Source of the DNA: Cognataquiflexum rubidum
GTDB taxonomy: Bacteria; Bacteroidota; Bacteroidia; Cytophagales; Cyclobacteriaceae
Assembly: GCF_022538115.1 (NCBI RefSeq)
Contig: NZ_JAKZAL010000013.1
Span: 62,001 to 126,000 of the forward strand
DNA: 64,000 nucleotides
Direction: 5' to 3'
Below, in pieces: positions 1-6,634 of the stretch. The position numbers and the translations under genes are program-made. Every line of letters starts with the position of its first letter. The stretch's first letter is position 1. The notes below the pieces were generated by a model, which had not been told where the DNA came from, did not search any database, and saw only the letters and a list, made by a program, of their open reading frames with translations.

Positions 1-196
1 ATTCGTGTACAAGCAAAATTCCCAGAAACGGTACCGAAAAATGAAGTGATTTTAAGAAATATTCCCAAGTCAAAAAATATTCCCCATCCGCTAATATTGA
101 TTTCCCATATAACCATTCTGCCCCGGCCAATGTGGTGGCAATAAGTGTTAGGATAAAAAGTGAAATGTGGATCAGGTATTCTTTTTTAGTATACAT
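1..196 (-). CDS. Site-2 protease family (M50) membrane metalloprotease, N-terminal fragment
   Basis: From an ATG at 196-194, 65 codons read leftward and run off the window edge. The visible part has a short basic start (MYTKKEY), a hydrophobic first membrane segment (about residues 8-25), an 'AGAEWLYGKS' loop, and a second hydrophobic stretch ending in FLGILLVHE. In Bacteroidota M50 (site-2 protease, RseP/SpoIVFB-like) proteins this spot begins the zinc-binding HExxH motif, so the cut falls inside the active site. The ATG overlaps the last 11 bases of the HAD gene before it, which suggests translational coupling. Zinc ligands beyond HE are outside the window, so the call rests on N-terminal resemblance only. 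Confidence 0.6.
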   Translation of the reverse strand, partial: MYTKKEYLIHISLFILTLIATTLAGAEWLYGKSILADGEYFLTWEYFLKSLHFSVPFLGILLVHE

Positions 197-818
197 TCTC
201 AAAGAATTGGATTAATGCTCTTTCGTGGGTGATGTGGTATGTTTGTAGCCCAACTCTTTTTGCACCTTCTAAGTTTGCGTTTAAATCATCAAAAAACAGG
301 ACCCGCTCGGGGTCAATTTGGATTTCATTCAATACTGCTTTATAAATAGCCTCATCAGGTTTGGCCAAGCCCATTTGGTGGCTTAAAAAAATCCTGTCAC
401 AAAGATCATAAATTGATTTTTCACCTGTTTGGTCTACAAGAAGTTCATCAAACTTCTCGATGTGTATTTCATTGGTGTTACTTAGAACGGCCGTCCCAAA
501 ATTCATCCTTAGTTTTTTCAACAGCTCAATTCTCTCCAATGGTATATCTTTTAGAAGACTGTTCCAGACATGGTCAATCTGTGCATCAGTCCATTCTTCC
601 TGATAAAGATTCCTTACTTCGTCTCTGAATTGGGCAGAACTGATCAAACCTTTCTCATAATCTTTGTGAAAAGTGGAAGGAAAAAATCTGTCTGTCAAGG
701 AATGTTTGGCTTCAGGAAGGATTTTTTTCAACTCATTGATACTGAAACTATAATCAATATCAATGATTACATTGCCTAAATCGAAGATCAAAAAATCGAT
801 ATTCTCAAGTTTTTTCAT
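186..818 (-). CDS. HAD-superfamily (subfamily IA) hydrolase
   Basis: A 210-residue soluble protein with the haloacid dehalogenase motifs in order: motif I FDLGNV (nucleophile Asp13), motif II SNTNE (Ser113), motif III Lys in GLAKPDE (about 153) and motif IV FFDDLN (Asp177/178). The DxGNV form of motif I is typical of YihX-like sugar-phosphate or nucleotide phosphatases; the substrate cannot be read from sequence. A GTG two codons upstream (824) is possible, but the ATG at 818 gives the usual MKKLxNIDFLIFDLGNV start. Its stop overlaps the start of the downstream M50 protease gene by 11 bases, so the two form a unit. Family call is firm; substrate unknown. Confidence 0.88.
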   Translation of the reverse strand: MKKLENIDFLIFDLGNVIIDIDYSFSINELKKILPEAKHSLTDRFFPSTFHKDYEKGLISSAQFRDEVRNLYQEEWTDAQIDHVWNSLLKDIPLERIELLKKLRMNFGTAVLSNTNEIHIEKFDELLVDQTGEKSIYDLCDRIFLSHQMGLAKPDEAIYKAVLNEIQIDPERVLFFDDLNANLEGAKRVGLQTYHITHERALIQFFENVY

Positions 819-905
819 TTGCACTCAGGTTGTAAAATTAAAACCAAATATGTAACATTGCACTCCCATTTGCAAGGCAGTTTTCAAAAAACGTGTGCAG
901 ATATC

Positions 906-1237
906 GGGCCTATAGCTCATTCGGTTAGAGCAACTGACTCTCCCGATAGATATCGGGACAGTAGGTGCAGAAAGAATAGAAATAAATTGGGCCTATAGCT
1001 CATTCGGTTAGAGCAACTGACTCTCCCGATAGATATCGGGACAGTAGGTGCAGAAAGAATAGAAATAAATTGGGCCTATAGCTCATTCGGTTAGAGCAAC
1101 TGACTCTCCCGATAGATATCGGGACAGTAGGTGCAGAAAGAATAGAAATAAATTGGGCCTATAGCTCATTCGGTTAGAGCAACTGACTCTCCCGATAGAT
1201 ATCGGGACAGTAGGTGCAGAAAGAATAGAAATAAATT
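906..1237 (+). repeat. Tandem array of four identical 83-bp truncated tRNA units with a palindrome in place of the anticodon
   Basis: Units lie at 906-988, 989-1071, 1072-1154 and 1155-1237. Each has the first 35 bases of the intact tRNA that follows (1238-1272), up to the first anticodon base. Then comes an 18-bp palindrome TCCCGATAGATATCGGGA where the intact gene has ATAAT, then CAGTAGGTGC (the tRNA sequence after the anticodon loop), then a 20-bp A-rich spacer. The T arm and acceptor 3' strand are missing, so no unit can fold into a tRNA. The palindromes are at 941-958, 1024-1041, 1107-1124 and 1190-1207. The units look identical, implying recent amplification or homogenisation. The array is upstream of and in line with the functional tRNA. 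Confidence 0.95.
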
Positions 1238-1311
1238 GGGCCTATAGCTCATTCGGTTAGAGCAACTGACTCATAATCAGTAGGTGCTTGGTTCGATTCC
1301 AAGTGGGCCCA
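1238..1311 (+). tRNA. tRNA with anticodon CAU (elongator Met or lysidine-type Ile2)
   Basis: A complete 74-nt cloverleaf. Acceptor stem 1238-1244 pairs with 1304-1310 (one G-U pair), D stem 1247-1250/1260-1263, anticodon stem 1265-1269/1277-1281 with loop CTCATAA and anticodon CAT at 1272-1274, variable loop AGGTG, T stem 1287-1291/1299-1303 with loop TTCGATT. Discriminator A is at 1311. CCA is not encoded (ACA follows). A rho-independent terminator comes directly after. The anticodon fits elongator methionine or isoleucine-2 (modified by TilS); I cannot separate these by eye, and an initiator is less likely because the acceptor stem begins with a normal G-C pair. It is the only intact copy in a cluster of five 5' halves and one 3' remnant. 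Confidence 0.95.
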
Positions 1312-1314
1312 CAG

Positions 1315-1342
1315 ACCGCTTAGAAATCTAAGCGGTTTTTTG
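1315..1342 (+). terminator. Rho-independent terminator of the intact tRNA
   Basis: Stem ACCGCTTAGA / TCTAAGCGGT (1315-1324 with 1327-1336), then TTTTTTG. It follows the tRNA by three bases and lies upstream of the GIY-YIG start, so the nuclease is probably not simply read through from the tRNA promoter. Confidence 0.85.
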
Positions 1343-1351
1343 TTTTTGAAA

Positions 1352-1654
1352 ATGGATAGTTTTTTTGTTTACATTCTATACTCGAAAAGTCTTGGCAGGT
1401 TCTACACCGGTTTGACTACACTATCCATCGAAGAAAGACTTGAAAACCATATCCATAAAAAATATGGAAATCTAAATTTTACTCAAAAAGCAGAAGATTG
1501 GGAGATGTTTCATTTTATCCAATGCAATGATTTCTCACAGGCAAGGAAAATCGAAATTCATATCAAAAAAATGAAGTCCAAAATTTATATCCAAAACCTT
1601 AAATCATATCCCGAACTGGTGAGTAAATTACTAACAAAATTTACGAGCAACTGA
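1352..1654 (+). CDS. Small GIY-YIG domain nuclease inserted between tRNA copies
   Basis: A 100-residue single-domain GIY-YIG protein. The GIY element reads VYI (6-8), YIG reads FYTG (17-20), the catalytic Arg is in EERLENH (Arg29), and the metal-binding Glu is in ARKIEIHIKKMKSK (Glu68). The ATG at 1352 starts directly before the domain; a TTG at 1340 would fall in the terminator T-run. The stop codon TGA (1652-1654) lies inside tRNA-derived sequence, so the end of the protein (TSN) is encoded by a tRNA fragment. The gene sits between an intact tRNA(CAU) and a degenerate 3' copy of it, as expected of a homing-type or tRNA-targeted mini element. Stand-alone GIY-YIG proteins are common in Bacteroidota; this one's target is unknown. 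Confidence 0.85.
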   Translation: MDSFFVYILYSKSLGRFYTGLTTLSIEERLENHIHKKYGNLNFTQKAEDWEMFHFIQCNDFSQARKIEIHIKKMKSKIYIQNLKSYPELVSKLLTKFTSN

Positions 1655-1738
1655 CTCCCCTCCCGATAGTTATCGGGACTTCGGGGCAGTAGGTGCTTGC
1701 CCGCGATAGCTATCGGGGCGATTCCAAGTGGGCCCACA
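1645..1738 (+). pseudogene. Degenerate 3' remnant of the tRNA(CAU) interrupted by two palindromes
   Basis: Three blocks match the intact tRNA exactly: 1645-1657 equals 1260-1272, 1687-1699 equals 1278-1290, and 1719-1738 equals 1294-1313. Between blocks one and two a 29-nt palindrome-bearing insert (1658-1686, core TCCCGATAGTTATCGGGA) replaces ATAAT of the anticodon loop. Between blocks two and three a 19-nt near-palindrome (1700-1718) replaces GTT at the T stem/loop border. The tRNA 5' portion is absent, so the copy cannot function. The anticodon-loop replacement is at exactly the same bases as in the four upstream units. Confidence 0.93.
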
Positions 1739-1773
1739 AAAAAGCCACTCAAAACAAATGAGTGGCTTTTTTA
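1738..1773. terminator. Bidirectional terminator between tRNA remnant and mnmA
   Basis: Stem GCCACTCA / TGAGTGGC (1744-1751 with 1759-1766) flanked by A and T runs on both sides. It can end transcripts from the tRNA/GIY-YIG side and the convergent mnmA transcript. Confidence 0.8.
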
Positions 1774-1815
1774 ATGATCCTACAATAAAGGAGTTTTATT
1801 TTTTTCTAATTGAAA

Positions 1816-3027
1816 TCAGAATATCACCCCCGAACCAACACTTTCATTGCCATCATACCAAGCTACAAACTGACCGGAGGCAACCCCCCGTTGTGCCTCG
1901 TCAAATAGGATATACAACCCATTTTCCTTCATCAAATAAGTTGCCCATGACAGCGGCTGACGATATCTAATCCTGGAAAGGTATCTTCTGGATTCGCCAA
2001 CTTCCATTTTAAGGTCTTCCCTGATCCAATGGATGTCATTTTTTGGTACAAAAAGTCCATATCTGTTTAATCCAAGATGGTCTTCTCCCAGGCCCGTATA
2101 GATTACATTTGCCTTGGTATCTGTTGCGATCACAAAAAGAGGCTTTCCTGTTCCTCCCACTTGGAGTCCTTTTCTCTGTCCCACTGTAAAGTAATGTGCA
2201 CCGTTATGGTCGCCGATTTTCTTTCCGTCAGTTTCATTGTATTTGATGGGAAGACAAATGGAATCCAAAGTCTCCATATCAAAATCTTCCTGCTCGATTC
2301 CGGCAGGGATTCTTTTATTACTGTAAATGGGAAGATCTTCCGGAATCACTACAATAGCTCCTTTTTTTGGTTGGAGCTGCTGTTGCAAAAAGTCGGGAAG
2401 CCGCACTTTTCCTATAAAGCAGAGTCCCTGACTGTCTTTTTTGTCTGCAGTGATTAGGTCTTGTTCCTTGGCAATTTTCCTGACTTCGGATTTTTGAAGA
2501 TGTCCGATTGGAAACAAAGCTTTTGAAAGCTGTTCCTGATTGAGTTGGCAGAGGAAGTAACTTTGGTCTTTGCCATTGTCGGCACCTGCAAGCAAGCGGT
2601 AAACCGGTTTTCCCTCTACTATAATTTCATCTTTTTGACAATAATGTCCTGTTGCTACAAAATCTGCTTTGAGCTTTTGGGCGGCTTTTAGAAAAATGTC
2701 GAATTTGATTTCTCTGTTGCAAAGGATGTCGGGATTCGGAGTTCTGCCCGCTTCATATTCGGCAAACATATAATCCACAATCCGGTCTTTGTATTCTTCG
2801 CTGAGGTCGATTGCTTGAAAAGGAATGCCCAACTTTTGGGCCACAAGCATGGCGTCTGTGCTGTCTTCCATCCAAGGGCATTCGTTGGAAATGGTGACAG
2901 ATTCATCGTGCCAGTTTTTCATAAACATGCCGATGACTTCGTAGCCTTGTTCTTTGAGGAGGTATGCAGCGACGGATGAATCCACTCCGCCTGATAGTCC
3001 GACGACTACCCTTTTTTTGTTTTCCAT
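1816..3027 (-). CDS. mnmA: tRNA-specific 2-thiouridylase MnmA
   Basis: Sulfur transferase that makes 2-thiouridine at the wobble position of tRNA Lys, Glu and Gln, using ATP and a persulfide relay. The PP-loop GLSGGVDSS follows the start directly. The two catalytic cysteines are in [12 protein letters not shown] and [10 protein letters not shown], and the family's central ([10 protein letters not shown]) and C-terminal barrel regions are present. I chose the ATG at 3027 ([14 protein letters not shown]) because MnmA homologues begin right before the PP-loop; ATGs at 3045 and 3060 are in frame. Roughly 403 residues from this start, a little longer than the usual 360-390. It follows the NYN-LOTUS gene on the same strand after about 90 bases with a hairpin between. 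Confidence 0.95.
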   Translation of the reverse strand: MENKKRVVVGLSGGVDSSVAAYLLKEQGYEVIGMFMKNWHDESVTISNECPWMEDSTDAMLVAQKLGIPFQAIDLSEEYKDRIVDYMFAEYEAGRTPNPDILCNREIKFDIFLKAAQKLKADFVATGHYCQKDEIIVEGKPVYRLLAGADNGKDQSYFLCQLNQEQLSKALFPIGHLQKSEVRKIAKEQDLITADKKDSQGLCFIGKVRLPDFLQQQLQPKKGAIVVIPEDLPIYSNKRIPAGIEQEDFDMETLDSICLPIKYNETDGKKIGDHNGAHYFTVGQRKGLQVGGTGKPLFVIATDTKANVIYTGLGEDHLGLNRYGLFVPKNDIHWIREDLKMEVGESRRYLSRIRYRQPLSWATYLMKENGLYILFDEAQRGVASGQFVAWYDGNESVGSGVIF

Positions 3028-3076
3028 TGTTTTGAAATTATTCATGGGTTCAAGGTCCATGAGGTTTCACATAAAG

Positions 3077-3098
3077 ATCCAACATCATTCTGTTGGAT
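3077..3098 (-). other. Stem-loop between the NYN gene and mnmA
   Basis: Inverted repeat ATCCAACA / TGTTGGAT with a 6-base loop lies just upstream of the mnmA start. It has no following T-run on the minus strand, so it is not a convincing terminator. It might be a processing or regulatory hairpin. Confidence 0.35.
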
Positions 3099-3120
3099 TT
3101 TGGTTCGCAAATTTAATCTA

Positions 3121-3858
3121 TCAGGACTTATTTCTTACATAAATCAGCTTTGTCTTTCCTTTGATGTTTTCACGGTGGTCGATTTCAAAGGCAGGAATGG
3201 ATTTGATCAAAGGGGTGAGTTTTTGGAATCCATAGTTTCTTGCATCGAAATTCGGCTGTTTTTTCTGCAGCAAATTTCCCACATCGCCCAAAAACGCCCA
3301 TCCTTCATCATCTGCCAAATCCGAGATGGTGGCAGCTATCAGTCTGATGATTTTTGCATTGATCTTGTCCACCTGAGGTGCAGGGGTTGTTTTGTCTTTT
3401 TGATCAATGGGTTCTTCTGTTTGTTTTTGGAGGATTTCCAAATAAATAAATTTGTCACAGGCAACAATGAAAGGATCGGGGGTTTTCTTTTCTCCCATCC
3501 CGATGACCATCATTCCGGCTTCTCTCAGTCTCGTGGCCAATTTGGTAAAGTCGCTGTCACTGGACACGATGCAAAATCCATTGACTTTTTCCGAATAAAG
3601 TATATCCATCGCATCGATGATCATGGCAGAATCCGTGGCATTTTTGCCGGAAGTATAGCCATATTGCTGCATGGGGTTGATGGCATTTTCGAGCAGGACG
3701 TTTTTCCATTTTCCCAATTGAGGTTTGGTCCAGTCGCCATAGATCCGCTTGATGGTGGGATTGCCATATTTGGCTATTTCTTCCATCATTTCCTTGACTT
3801 GTCCCGCCGGAACATTGTCCGCATCGATGAGTACGGCTATTTTGATATCGGTTTGCAT
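3121..3858 (-). CDS. NYN-domain ribonuclease with C-terminal OST-HTH/LOTUS domain
   Basis: A 245-residue protein in two parts. Residues 6-145 form a NYN (PIN-like, LabA/MARF1-type) nuclease domain with acidic positions in VLIDADNVP (Asp12, Asp14), NATDSAMIID (Asp76) and VSSDSDF (Asp101, Asp103). Residues about 164-245 form an OST-HTH (LOTUS) RNA-binding winged helix (GWAFLGDVGNLL, YGFQKLTPLI). The same architecture is found in the eukaryotic RNA regulator MARF1 and many bacteria, where its role is mostly unknown; RNA cleavage is inferred from the acidic residues. Start ATG at 3858 directly precedes the domain. It is upstream of mnmA on the same strand, consistent with a tRNA/RNA-metabolism link but not proof of it. 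Confidence 0.85.
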   Translation of the reverse strand: MQTDIKIAVLIDADNVPAGQVKEMMEEIAKYGNPTIKRIYGDWTKPQLGKWKNVLLENAINPMQQYGYTSGKNATDSAMIIDAMDILYSEKVNGFCIVSSDSDFTKLATRLREAGMMVIGMGEKKTPDPFIVACDKFIYLEILQKQTEEPIDQKDKTTPAPQVDKINAKIIRLIAATISDLADDEGWAFLGDVGNLLQKKQPNFDARNYGFQKLTPLIKSIPAFEIDHRENIKGKTKLIYVRNKS

Positions 3859-3981
3859 ACTGCTAGGTTAGAATTAAAACAATGTTATTGGTATAATAAA
3901 TGTATGAAAATCAGCCGGGTTTATCGGGTTTCTTTTGCAGTGGTAAAGAATTACTTAATCGCCAATCCTGATTTAAGGAGG

Positions 3982-3989
3982 TAATTTTG
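3982..3989 (+). promoter_or_regulatory. Putative -7 promoter box for pfkA
   Basis: TAATTTTG matches the Bacteroidota consensus TAnnTTTG exactly and would start transcription near 3996, leaving a leader of about 30 bases before the ATG at 4027. I see no clear -33 TTTG at the right distance. Confidence 0.45.
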
Positions 3990-4026
3990 TAAGTTGCATC
4001 AGTCAAATCAAGTATTTTAGCATATT

Positions 4027-5118
4027 ATGAAAAAACTTTTAATAGCTACCGGAGGGGGAGATTGCCCCGGGTTGAATGCAGTGATCAGAGGGATCTGCAA
4101 AAGAGCCAAAAAAGAAAAAGATTGGGAAGTATATGGAAGTAGGGAGGCTTTTAACGGCGTGTATTCTGATCCTCCCGAAATAATCAAACTCACAAAGAAG
4201 AAAATCGCAGGCATTCATGTGAAGGGAGGCACCATCCTGAAAACCACCAATAAAGCTGATCCTTTGCATTTTCCTGTCAAAGATGAACACGGCAATGTCA
4301 AATTTGTAGACAGAACCAATGTTTTGGCTGAAAGGATCAAAGAACTTGGTTTTGATGCTGTTATCAATATCGGGGGAGATGGTTCACAGAAGATTTCCCA
4401 GGCACTTTTCAACCATGGGCTCAACATAGTGGGTGTTCCGAAAACCATCGACAATGACCTTTCTGCTACTGATATGACCTTTGGTTTTCAGACAGCCGTG
4501 CAGATTGCTTCCGATAGTTTGGATAAGTTGGTGACAACAGCGGAAAGCCATCATAGGGTGATGATTATGGAAGTCATGGGAAGGGATGCCGGTTGGATTG
4601 CTTTGCATACGGCTATTTCGGGCGGGGCAGAGATTTGTCTGATTCCGGAGATTCCTTATGATATCAAGAAATTGGTGGAAAAAATCCAATCCCGATATGA
4701 TAAAGGAAGAGGATTTGTCATCATTGTTATTGCCGAAGGGGCAAAAGCAAAAGAAGGAACCATAGTGTCGCATGCCGGAGATGAAGGTTCCCGGCATGTA
4801 AGATTGGGAGGAGTAGCTTATCAGTTGACCCATCAGCTCAAAGATGCCGGTATCACCGCCGAAATCAGGGAAACAGTATTGGGGCACGTCCAAAGAGGAG
4901 GAACACCTTCAGCCTTTGACCGGGTTTTGGCTTCCCTGTTTGGTGTAAAAGCTTTTGAAATGGTCGCCAATGGTGAATTTGGGAAAATGGTTTCTTTCAA
5001 AAACAACGATTTCGTAGCTGTACCCTTAGAGGAAGCAACTAAGGATTATAATTTTGTAAGAAAAGACAGTTTTATTGTCAAAGGAGCAAAAGACCTCGGT
5101 ATTACATTTGGAGACTAA
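4027..5118 (+). CDS. pfkA: 6-phosphofructokinase
   Basis: Cytoplasmic enzyme phosphorylating fructose 6-phosphate in glycolysis. Visible motifs: ATGGGDCPGLNAVIRG phosphate-binding N-terminus, GGDGS (116-120), PKTIDND (138-144, catalytic Asp142), MEVMGRDAGW and a late GHVQRGG substrate loop. The residue pair that separates donors is mixed: Gly in GGDGS is typical of ATP enzymes, while Lys in PKTIDND is typical of pyrophosphate enzymes. This combination marks the 'mixed-substrate' (group III) PFKs, which may use ATP or PPi, so the phosphate donor is open. At 363 residues it is longer than allosteric E. coli PfkA (320) and fits that group. A DinB-like gene follows after 12 bases. Confidence 0.95.
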   Translation: MKKLLIATGGGDCPGLNAVIRGICKRAKKEKDWEVYGSREAFNGVYSDPPEIIKLTKKKIAGIHVKGGTILKTTNKADPLHFPVKDEHGNVKFVDRTNVLAERIKELGFDAVINIGGDGSQKISQALFNHGLNIVGVPKTIDNDLSATDMTFGFQTAVQIASDSLDKLVTTAESHHRVMIMEVMGRDAGWIALHTAISGGAEICLIPEIPYDIKKLVEKIQSRYDKGRGFVIIVIAEGAKAKEGTIVSHAGDEGSRHVRLGGVAYQLTHQLKDAGITAEIRETVLGHVQRGGTPSAFDRVLASLFGVKAFEMVANGEFGKMVSFKNNDFVAVPLEEATKDYNFVRKDSFIVKGAKDLGITFGD

Positions 5119-5130
5119 ACAAAATATAAC

Positions 5131-5574
5131 ATGAAAGCTGTACTTATCCATCTATTTGACCGTGATTTGAGGAATTTGAAAAAAGAACTGAACGCCTACT
5201 CATTTGAGGAGAATATCTGGAAAGTTTCAGGGAATATCAGCAATTCAACAGGTACTTTAGTACTTCATTTGGTAGGAAATCTCAATCATTTTATCGGGAC
5301 AGTGATGGGTAACTCGGGTTATGTGAGAGACCGGGAAGCTGAATTTGAACGGAGAAATGTACCGAAGCAAGAGATGTTGGATCAAATTGATAGCACCATT
5401 GAGGTGGTGATGAAAGCCATATTGGAGTTTCCCGAAGATAGGTTTTCTAATACCTACCCCCACCTTGTTTTCAATGAACCGATGACTTATGAATACTTCA
5501 TGTTTCATTTGGTGAGCCACTTAAATTATCATTTGGGACAGGTCAATTACCACAGAAGGTTATTGGACAATTGA
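5131..5574 (+). CDS. DinB-like (DUF1572-type) putative metal-binding protein
   Basis: A 147-residue protein resembling the DinB/YfiT four-helix bundle superfamily, in particular the DUF1572-like branch. The conserved helix start LHLVGNLNHFIG (His46) and the C-terminal HLVSHLNYHLGQVNYHRR (His126, 130, 134) supply the histidine ligands expected of a divalent-metal site. Members act as thiol-dependent transferases or have unknown roles; no substrate is evident. It starts 12 bases after pfkA and probably shares its transcript. Confidence 0.7.
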   Translation: MKAVLIHLFDRDLRNLKKELNAYSFEENIWKVSGNISNSTGTLVLHLVGNLNHFIGTVMGNSGYVRDREAEFERRNVPKQEMLDQIDSTIEVVMKAILEFPEDRFSNTYPHLVFNEPMTYEYFMFHLVSHLNYHLGQVNYHRRLLDN

Positions 5575-5626
5575 TTGATAGGAGTGTTTTTAAATTATTT
5601 ATTTTCAATGTTTTAAACTGTTTTTG

Positions 5627-6175
5627 ATGAAGAAAATTGTCATTATTTCGGGGAGCCCCAGGAATGGTTCTATTTCCAATAGAATAGCCGTGAACTTATC
5701 AAAAAGGTTGGAAAAGGAGGGAAATCACCGTATAGACTTGATTGACATGAAGGAATCATTTATGCCACCGATCCAAAAAGTGTGGCAATCAAAGGATGAT
5801 GTTCCTGCCGAATACCTGAATCTGTTTACAAAAATGGATGAGGCAGATGGATTTATAATCGTTTCACCGGAATACAATGGTGGCTATTCTTCTGTGATGA
5901 AAAATTTCCTTGACTATTTTTCAAAACCTATTTTTAAGCAAAAAGCTTTTGGAATCGTCACCGGATCAACAGGCCTGATGGGAGGGATGCGTGCTGCACA
6001 ACAGCTTGTCCAATTGTCGGTTGCACTATTTGGGATTGTTTCCCCGACATTGTTGGTCACCCCTCAGATGGACAAAAAGTTTGATGAAAAAGGAGAACTA
6101 TTGGATGCATCATTTGAAAAGCCCATTGAGAGATTTCTGGAAGATTATTTTTGGTTGGTAGAAAGGTTAAAATAA
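5627..6175 (+). CDS. NADPH-dependent FMN reductase-family oxidoreductase
   Basis: A 182-residue flavodoxin-fold protein. The FMN phosphate loop is SGSPRNGSISNRI near residues 8-20. The family signature SPEYNGGYSSVMKNFLDYF (about 85-103) and the following GIVTGSTGLMGG loop place it with the NADPH-dependent FMN/azo/quinone reductases. The start is the ATG at 5627; a TTG directly before it is less likely. It lies about 50 bases before the HepT-MntA pair but has no obvious functional tie to it. Substrate unknown. Confidence 0.85.
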   Translation: MKKIVIISGSPRNGSISNRIAVNLSKRLEKEGNHRIDLIDMKESFMPPIQKVWQSKDDVPAEYLNLFTKMDEADGFIIVSPEYNGGYSSVMKNFLDYFSKPIFKQKAFGIVTGSTGLMGGMRAAQQLVQLSVALFGIVSPTLLVTPQMDKKFDEKGELLDASFEKPIERFLEDYFWLVERLK

Positions 6176-6223
6176 GGAATGTTGCAAGGATTTGCCAAAA
6201 ATTGTGAGTTCATAAAATAAAGA

Positions 6224-6634
6224 ATGATGGATAACATGGATATACGGTGGAAGCAGCGGTTTCAAAATTTTGAAAAAGCGATGGGTTATTTAGAGCAGGC
6301 GCTCCAAATTCCAAATCCTGATATTGTTCAAAAAGCCGGTATTATCCAATTTTTTGAGATGAGTTTTGAACTTGCCTGGAATATGGTAAAAGACTATTTA
6401 GAGGATCAGGGTTTTGTAGATATCAAATCTCCAAGAGGAGCTTTGAAAAAAGCTTTCGAAATGAATATTCTAGAAAACGGACATGATTGGATGGATCTGT
6501 TACAAGATAGAAATCTTACAGCGCACACTTATGATGAACAAAAGGCAACTGAAATGGAGCGTTTGATTCAAAAAAAGTATTTTCCTATTTTGAAGGCTTT
6601 GCAACTTAGCTTTAAGCAGAAATCAAATGAATAA
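6224..6634 (+). CDS. hepT: HEPN-domain toxin, HI0074/HepT-like
   Basis: A 136-residue all-helical protein of the HI0074 'nucleotidyltransferase substrate-binding' family, now seen as the HEPN half of MNT/HEPN (type VII) toxin-antitoxin systems. The RNase hallmark Rx4HxY is present as RNLTAHTY (Arg96, His101, Tyr103). In studied systems the MNT partner AMPylates this Tyr to silence the toxin. An ATG at 6227 is equally possible. Its last eight bases overlap the start of the MntA gene, so the pair is translationally coupled. Confidence 0.85.
   Translation: MMDNMDIRWKQRFQNFEKAMGYLEQALQIPNPDIVQKAGIIQFFEMSFELAWNMVKDYLEDQGFVDIKSPRGALKKAFEMNILENGHDWMDLLQDRNLTAHTYDEQKATEMERLIQKKYFPILKALQLSFKQKSNE

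Noticed and set aside
906-1237. CRISPR-like or spacer array
   Set aside because: Units are identical throughout with no unique spacers, carry tRNA 5' sequence, and no cas genes are near.
906-1237. Four extra functional tRNA genes with small introns
   Set aside because: The inserts replace anticodon bases rather than interrupt them, and the T arm and acceptor 3' strand are missing.
2077-2457. Plus-strand reading frame opposite mnmA
   Set aside because: Cys/His/Phe-rich chance translation; mnmA motifs on the other strand are unmistakable.
3100-3984. Long plus-strand reading frame (294 codons)
   Set aside because: It is the shadow of the NYN-LOTUS gene on the minus strand, whose domains are clear; the frame has no recognisable protein.
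4384-4893. Minus-strand reading frame of 169 codons
   Set aside because: Antisense shadow of pfkA without domain features.
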